DNA of 64,000 nt from Mycolicibacterium sp. P1-18 (GTDB taxonomy: Bacteria > Actinomycetota > Actinomycetes > Mycobacteriales > Mycobacteriaceae), in assembly GCF_008329535.1 (NCBI RefSeq), contig NZ_NPKR01000004.1, forward strand, positions 496,001 to 560,000. Reading direction: 5' to 3'. Every line of letters starts with the position of its first letter. Position 1 is the first letter of the stretch. Below, one piece after another: positions 59,994 to 64,000 of the stretch. Position numbers and translations under genes: made by a program. The notes below the pieces were generated by a model. The model searched no databases, had not been told where the DNA came from, and worked only from the letters and a program-made list of their open reading frames with translations.

Positions 59994-62879
59994 ATGCCCG
60001 ACCGGTTCGCTGACTTGACGCCGGGAGCGACGGTCGAGGGATTGATTCCCCACACGCTCGTCGAGATCGTCGAGGCCACGCCGGCTGGATCCGGTGTTTT
60101 CGTCCGCTACCGAGACGACTACGGCATCGAGGAATCCCGACTCTTCATGGCTGACGAGCTGGCGGCAGTTCGGTTGGTGGGTGGAGAAGGCCCCACCCTC
60201 GCCGCCAACCCCGATGAGTTCTGGCTTGCGGTCGAGGCCCTGCGCCTGCAGTACGCGCCCTTACTCAACCCGCTGCTCGCCGTGTCGTCGTCCAACGTCG
60301 AGGCCTTGCCACACCAGGTTCAAGCCGTCTACGACTGCATGCTCACCGACTACCCCAAGCGATTCCTGCTCGCCGATGATCCCGGTGCCGGAAAGACAAT
60401 CATGGCAGGCCTTTTCATCAAGGAGGCGCTCGCACGCGGTTGGGTCCGGCGGTGTCTCATCGTGGTTCCCGGCAGCCTGGTAGAGCAGTGGCAGAACGAG
60501 TTGAGAGAGAAGTTCGCACTCCACTTCGAGATCTTCGAGAAGTCACTGCTAGCCGATTCGCCAGACGGGACACTCGCGGGCTCACCCTTTCTGATCGCCC
60601 GTCTCGACCAGTTCAGCCGCAGCACGGAACTCACGGCGCTGGCGGTCGACGGGAAGTACGACCTTGCGATCTTCGACGAGGCGCACAAACTTGCCGCGAG
60701 CACCTGGGGTAGCAAGGTCATCAAGACGAAGCGGTTCGTGCTCGCAGAGGCCATTCGTGATGCGGTGCCAAGCACGCTGCTGATGACGGCGACTCCTCAC
60801 AACGGCGTGGATGCGGACTATCGGGAGTTCCTCACCCTGCTGCGGTCGGCCGGTGAGCCTGCGGTCGAGGACCCAGCCCACGACGGCCTGATGCGCCGTC
60901 TGGTCAAGGAGCAGCTTGTCCACTTGGACGGATCGCCTCTGTTTCCCGAGCGTCGCGCCAGCACCGTGCCGTACCGGCTCAGCCCGATGGAGAGCGAGCT
61001 CTACGAAGCGGTCAGCGAATATGTACGCGAGGAGATGAACAAGGTCTCCGACGATGACACCAAACGCAGCGTCGGTTTCGCACTAGTCGTGCTTCAGCGC
61101 CGGTTGGCGTCCTCTCCGCGAGCGATCCTGCGGTCGCTCACCCGTCGACGCGACCGGCTTCGCGCACAGGCGGACCAGTCGCAGGATGCCGACGACGAAC
61201 TCGCCGCTGATCTCGCCGCGACGCTGAGGCTCGGCAGCGAGGATCCCGAAGAGATGAGCAGTGTGCGGGCCGAGACCTACCGGGACGAGGTGGTCAACGT
61301 CGCGACGAACGCACGCACGCTAGCGGAACTCGAGACGGAGATCCTGGTGCTCGACGGGCTCGTCGCAAGTGCTCAGGCGGTCCACGCTGCGCAGGTCGAC
61401 GCGAAGTGGGAAGCGCTCGCCGACCTCCTCATGAGTGCGGACATGTACGAAGCAGATGGGCAGCGCCGCAAGATCATCGTCTTCTCGGAGAATCGCGACA
61501 CCCTCGACTACCTCGAGGACCGTTTAGCCGTGCTGCTCGCCAAGACCGTCGACGTCCAGGTCATCCACGGTGCGATGTCGTGGCCGGACCGGCGTTTGTC
61601 CCAGTCCAGATTCATTACGGAGCCGAGCAGCTCGGTTCTGATCGCGACGGACGCGGCGGGCGAGGGCGTCAACCTGCAGGTGGCTCACCTCATGGTCAAC
61701 TACGACGTTCCGTGGAACCCCAACCGGCTCGAGCAGCGATTTGGTCGAATACATCGCATCGGCCAACGGCACACCTGTTACCTGTGGAACCTGGTCGCGG
61801 CCGATACGCGGGAGGGCGACGTCTTCCTGAAATTGCTCGAGAAGGTCGAGGTGCAGCGAAAGGCACTCGGCGATCAAGTGTTCGACGTACTCGGTGAGGT
61901 GCTGACCGACATCAGTCTGAGCCAACTTCTCACACGGGCGATCCGCAAGGAGGCGGACGACCGCGAAATCGAGGTCGAACTCGACACCGTATCTGGACGT
62001 TTGGAATCAGCGGTCGCGAAGCGCGCGTCGTCGGTGAGCACGCTGACGCCCGAGGAACTAGCCGTACTCCGCCGCGGGATGGAAATCGCGAAGGCTATGA
62101 GCTTCCAGCCCGACGTGGCACGAGACTTCGTGTTGCGTGCCGCGCCGCTCCTCCACGTCGACATTGCTGCGCAGGCCGACGCATGGCGGGTTGCGTACGT
62201 GCCCACGAAGCTGCGCGACAACTTCGGTTCATCGCTGATGGCGCGCTACGACAGAGTGGCATTCGAGCACTCCGACGACCACCTGTACACGGCGGACCCA
62301 CCTGAATTGCTCGCACCCGGCCACCCACTGGTATCAGCACTGGTCGAAGCTGTTGACCATCAGATCGGCTCCACGCTTACCCAGGGAATAATTGTGTGCG
62401 ACAACCGATCTGACCACGATTACGTACTGGTGAGCGTGGTCACCCCGGCGGCGTTCGACACCCATGCCGTGTACGCCGGCGGTGATCGACACGAGGTGAG
62501 CCCCGACCTGTACACCGGTCTCGAGGTCGGCTCGGTGCCAGCGGCACACGAGATCGCCGCCACTGAAGCGGCAGTGTCGGAGGTCGCCAAGAACGAGCAC
62601 GCGGTTGCCGCTGTGGCGTACGTCCGGGGAACGGCGAGCGCCGCGACCGCCGAGGCCTGGCGCACCATTCGCGAACAACTTCTTGACGAACTAACCGCGA
62701 CGGGCCTCAACCCGGTGCCGGCTCAGCCGGGTCAGGGCTGGGATTTCGCGACGGGGCAGGACGTGATTACCTTCTGGTCGGCTGCTCCGCCGGGCGAAAC
62801 GGAACGACGTCGGGCCGAGAAGCACGTGGCTGCGAATGTCGGCGGTCAGTACCGCGTGTGGCACGGGAGTCACCACTGA
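59994..62879 (+). CDS. SNF2-family helicase (HepA/DrmD-like)
   Basis: A 961-residue helicase. N-terminal region (about 1-100) precedes the DEAH core: Walker A FLLADDPGAGKTIMAGL (about 126-140), DEAH in LAIFDEAHKLA (228-231), TATPHNG (motif III), then a long helical insertion, and the C-terminal RecA half with IVFSENRDTLDYL, LIATDAAGEGVNLQ and NPNRLEQRFGRIHRIGQ. The family is used in DISARM (DrmD) and related defence operons, as well as RapA. ATG 59994 is given (ggaga 9 bp upstream); an ATG at 59982 is possible. The C-terminal 260 residues are of unknown function. It is followed by a putative restriction nuclease. Confidence 0.92.
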   Translation: MPDRFADLTPGATVEGLIPHTLVEIVEATPAGSGVFVRYRDDYGIEESRLFMADELAAVRLVGGEGPTLAANPDEFWLAVEALRLQYAPLLNPLLAVSSSNVEALPHQVQAVYDCMLTDYPKRFLLADDPGAGKTIMAGLFIKEALARGWVRRCLIVVPGSLVEQWQNELREKFALHFEIFEKSLLADSPDGTLAGSPFLIARLDQFSRSTELTALAVDGKYDLAIFDEAHKLAASTWGSKVIKTKRFVLAEAIRDAVPSTLLMTATPHNGVDADYREFLTLLRSAGEPAVEDPAHDGLMRRLVKEQLVHLDGSPLFPERRASTVPYRLSPMESELYEAVSEYVREEMNKVSDDDTKRSVGFALVVLQRRLASSPRAILRSLTRRRDRLRAQADQSQDADDELAADLAATLRLGSEDPEEMSSVRAETYRDEVVNVATNARTLAELETEILVLDGLVASAQAVHAAQVDAKWEALADLLMSADMYEADGQRRKIIVFSENRDTLDYLEDRLAVLLAKTVDVQVIHGAMSWPDRRLSQSRFITEPSSSVLIATDAAGEGVNLQVAHLMVNYDVPWNPNRLEQRFGRIHRIGQRHTCYLWNLVAADTREGDVFLKLLEKVEVQRKALGDQVFDVLGEVLTDISLSQLLTRAIRKEADDREIEVELDTVSGRLESAVAKRASSVSTLTPEELAVLRRGMEIAKAMSFQPDVARDFVLRAAPLLHVDIAAQADAWRVAYVPTKLRDNFGSSLMARYDRVAFEHSDDHLYTADPPELLAPGHPLVSALVEAVDHQIGSTLTQGIIVCDNRSDHDYVLVSVVTPAAFDTHAVYAGGDRHEVSPDLYTGLEVGSVPAAHEIAATEAAVSEVAKNEHAVAAVAYVRGTASAATAEAWRTIREQLLDELTATGLNPVPAQPGQGWDFATGQDVITFWSAAPPGETERRRAEKHVAANVGGQYRVWHGSHH

Positions 62880-63150
62880 GCGCGACAGCGGGTCTCGACA
62901 ACGATGCATGTTTTCGTCACGTCCTGCCGGCACCACAGATAGCGGAGCCATAGCGCCGGTGACCGCGGGACCACGGCACGACGGTGAGGGCGACGACCGC
63001 TTTGCGTGTCACCGACACAGCACGTGAGCTGCAGTACGGGTCAGTGGTCGGCCCTTTTCGTTCAGCGGCACCGCGACTCGGACGCCCGTGTTCTTGGCAT
63101 TCGGCTGCAATCGCAGCAGACTCCTATCGGAAACGAATGGAGCGATACCG

Positions 63151-63894
63151 ATGGTCAGGATCGACAGCGGTGCTATCGAGCTACGCCATGTGCTCACAGC
63201 AATTGCCGAATACGACCGGCTCGGCGCAGACGCGTTCATGGAGCGGTACCGGTTCGGGAGAGCACGTACGGTGTTCCTCACCTACAGCGGCCGCACGTAC
63301 CAGGCAAAGGCGATCGTCGGCGTCGCCAACGGTTACGCGACCGGTATCTTCGTCACCGGCGGAGACCCCGACTACAAAGCCGGACATGCGCAGTCGGTGC
63401 TACGTCGTCTCGGCATGGACGTCATTGCCGAACCGACTCGATCGGAGATGCGGCGTGCGCCCGACGTCACAAGCGTGCTGGCTGTGCCCATCGAGGCGAA
63501 CGAAGTCGAAACGTTCGCCGTGCAGTCGAGGATGGACGTTCAGGAGCGGGAACGCAGCGAGGGGCGCATCGTTACCGCCTACGCCAATTACCTACGGGCA
63601 CTTGGGCACTCGGTGTGTCGACATCGCATCACAGTGAGCGACGGGGTGCTCATCACCGACCTTTACGACGAGACTACGGACGAGCTGGTTGAAGCGAAGT
63701 CGTCCACCGATCGCGGCACCATCAGGCTCGCGCTCGGCCAGATCCTCGACTACGCGCGGTACATCCAGCCCGCCTCGACAGCCATCCTGTTGCCGCAGCG
63801 GCCGAGCGTGGATCTATGCACGCTGATGTTGGCGAACTGCGCGGGGGTCGTCTGGCCGCATGGCCAAGTGTTCGAGCGAGCGGATCCCACCTAG
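63151..63894 (+). CDS. Putative restriction nuclease: ScoMcrA-like head domain plus PD-(D/E)XK domain
   Basis: A 247-residue protein. Residues about 10-95 (ELRHVLTAIAEYDRLGADAFMERYRFGRARTVFLTYSGRTYQAKAIVGVANGYATG) match the N-terminal head domain of ScoMcrA-type modification-dependent endonucleases. Residues about 135-215 form a second nuclease-like unit with Asp170, Glu181-x-Lys183 (VEAKSS) and Gln197-xxx-Tyr201 (GQILDY), the PD-(D/E)XK plus QxxxY pattern. No HNH nuclease or sulfur-binding domain as in ScoMcrA is present. It is 271 bp after the SNF2 helicase and probably acts with it. Start ATG 63151 has ggag 8 bp upstream. Confidence 0.85.
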   Translation: MVRIDSGAIELRHVLTAIAEYDRLGADAFMERYRFGRARTVFLTYSGRTYQAKAIVGVANGYATGIFVTGGDPDYKAGHAQSVLRRLGMDVIAEPTRSEMRRAPDVTSVLAVPIEANEVETFAVQSRMDVQERERSEGRIVTAYANYLRALGHSVCRHRITVSDGVLITDLYDETTDELVEAKSSTDRGTIRLALGQILDYARYIQPASTAILLPQRPSVDLCTLMLANCAGVVWPHGQVFERADPT

Positions 63895-63988
63895 ATCCGC
63901 GATCACTAGGGCAGTGAGACGTTAGGCAACGGGCTTACTGGCTCTTGCCCTTCTCCACGTGTCGGACCTGACTGGCACAATCGGTGAC

Positions 63989-64000
63989 GTGAGCGACGAC
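63989..64000 (+). CDS. Possible start of a further gene at the window edge
   Basis: GTG 63989 followed by AGC GAC GAC would begin M-S-D-D in the next 12 bases, after a 94-bp gap. Too short to judge; noted because more components of the adjacent cluster may start here. Confidence 0.2.

Noticed and set aside
43121..64000. Integrated prophage or classical integrative element
   Set aside because: No integrase, transposase, phage structural gene, tRNA or flanking direct repeat could be seen, so only an accessory region is claimed.

Overview
The window is GC-rich DNA from a mycobacterium, most likely a fast-growing Mycolicibacterium-type species. Supporting evidence is two tandem mycolic-acid-modifying SAM methyltransferases (the second UmaA-like), a type VII secretion-style WXG100 gene next to a WXG/DUF1023 hydrolase, a Ddn-like deazaflavin oxidoreductase, an LppA-like lipoprotein, and a cyclase/MscS-cNMP pair arranged like Rv2435c-Rv2434c of M. 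tuberculosis. Coding density is high, GTG starts are frequent, and many neighbouring genes overlap by 4 bp (ATGA/GTGA). I see no rRNA, tRNA, CRISPR array, integrase or transposase.

1-38.7 kb is ordinary metabolic and regulatory chromosome. In order it holds: mycolate methyltransferases; an MFS exporter; an SDR and a TetR regulator; two divergent DszC-like flavin-dependent acyl-CoA-dehydrogenase-family enzymes around a 31-bp palindrome; a four-gene sugar ABC importer (binding lipoprotein, two permeases, ATPase) ending at a 24-bp perfect hairpin; a Mug-type glycosylase; an aldo/keto reductase; and an isochorismatase/TetR/HAD cluster sharing one operator sequence. There follow an FAD disulfide oxidoreductase with a double DUF427 protein beside a fused double-TetR regulator; an ANTAR-MOSC pair; a Ddn-like protein, a DUF3159-like membrane protein and an S9 peptidase; a TetR gene with twin operators; the degenerate cyclase plus MscS-cNMP channel; a nitrilase-family amidohydrolase; a RibD-like reductase; a protein of unknown function; a metallophosphoesterase; the WXG100/DUF1023/lipoprotein operon; a PaoABC-like molybdenum hydroxylase; and a collagen-like secreted protein.

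From about 38.7 kb to the end the content is accessory: many small hypothetical proteins, looser packing and several nucleic-acid-processing or defence-like modules. These are a ParA ATPase with a small partner near a NERD-nuclease/SF1 helicase; an NrtR-like Nudix regulator divergent from an ADP-ribosylglycohydrolase fused to a dual-specificity-phosphatase domain, with two palindromes between them; an EcsC protein divergent from a coiled-coil membrane protein and a lipase with a Gly/Ala-rich membrane segment; a stand-alone IF2-N-domain protein; and an EEP nuclease/phosphatase.

The most interesting cluster is 56.2-63.9 kb: a Rad50/SbcC-like ABC ATPase and a Mre11-like protein that has lost catalytic metal ligands, divergent from a HepA/DrmD-type SNF2 helicase and a protein joining a ScoMcrA-like head domain to a PD-(D/E)XK nuclease. 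This is a plausible undescribed anti-phage system. It runs to within about 100 bp of the window edge, so further components may lie beyond.
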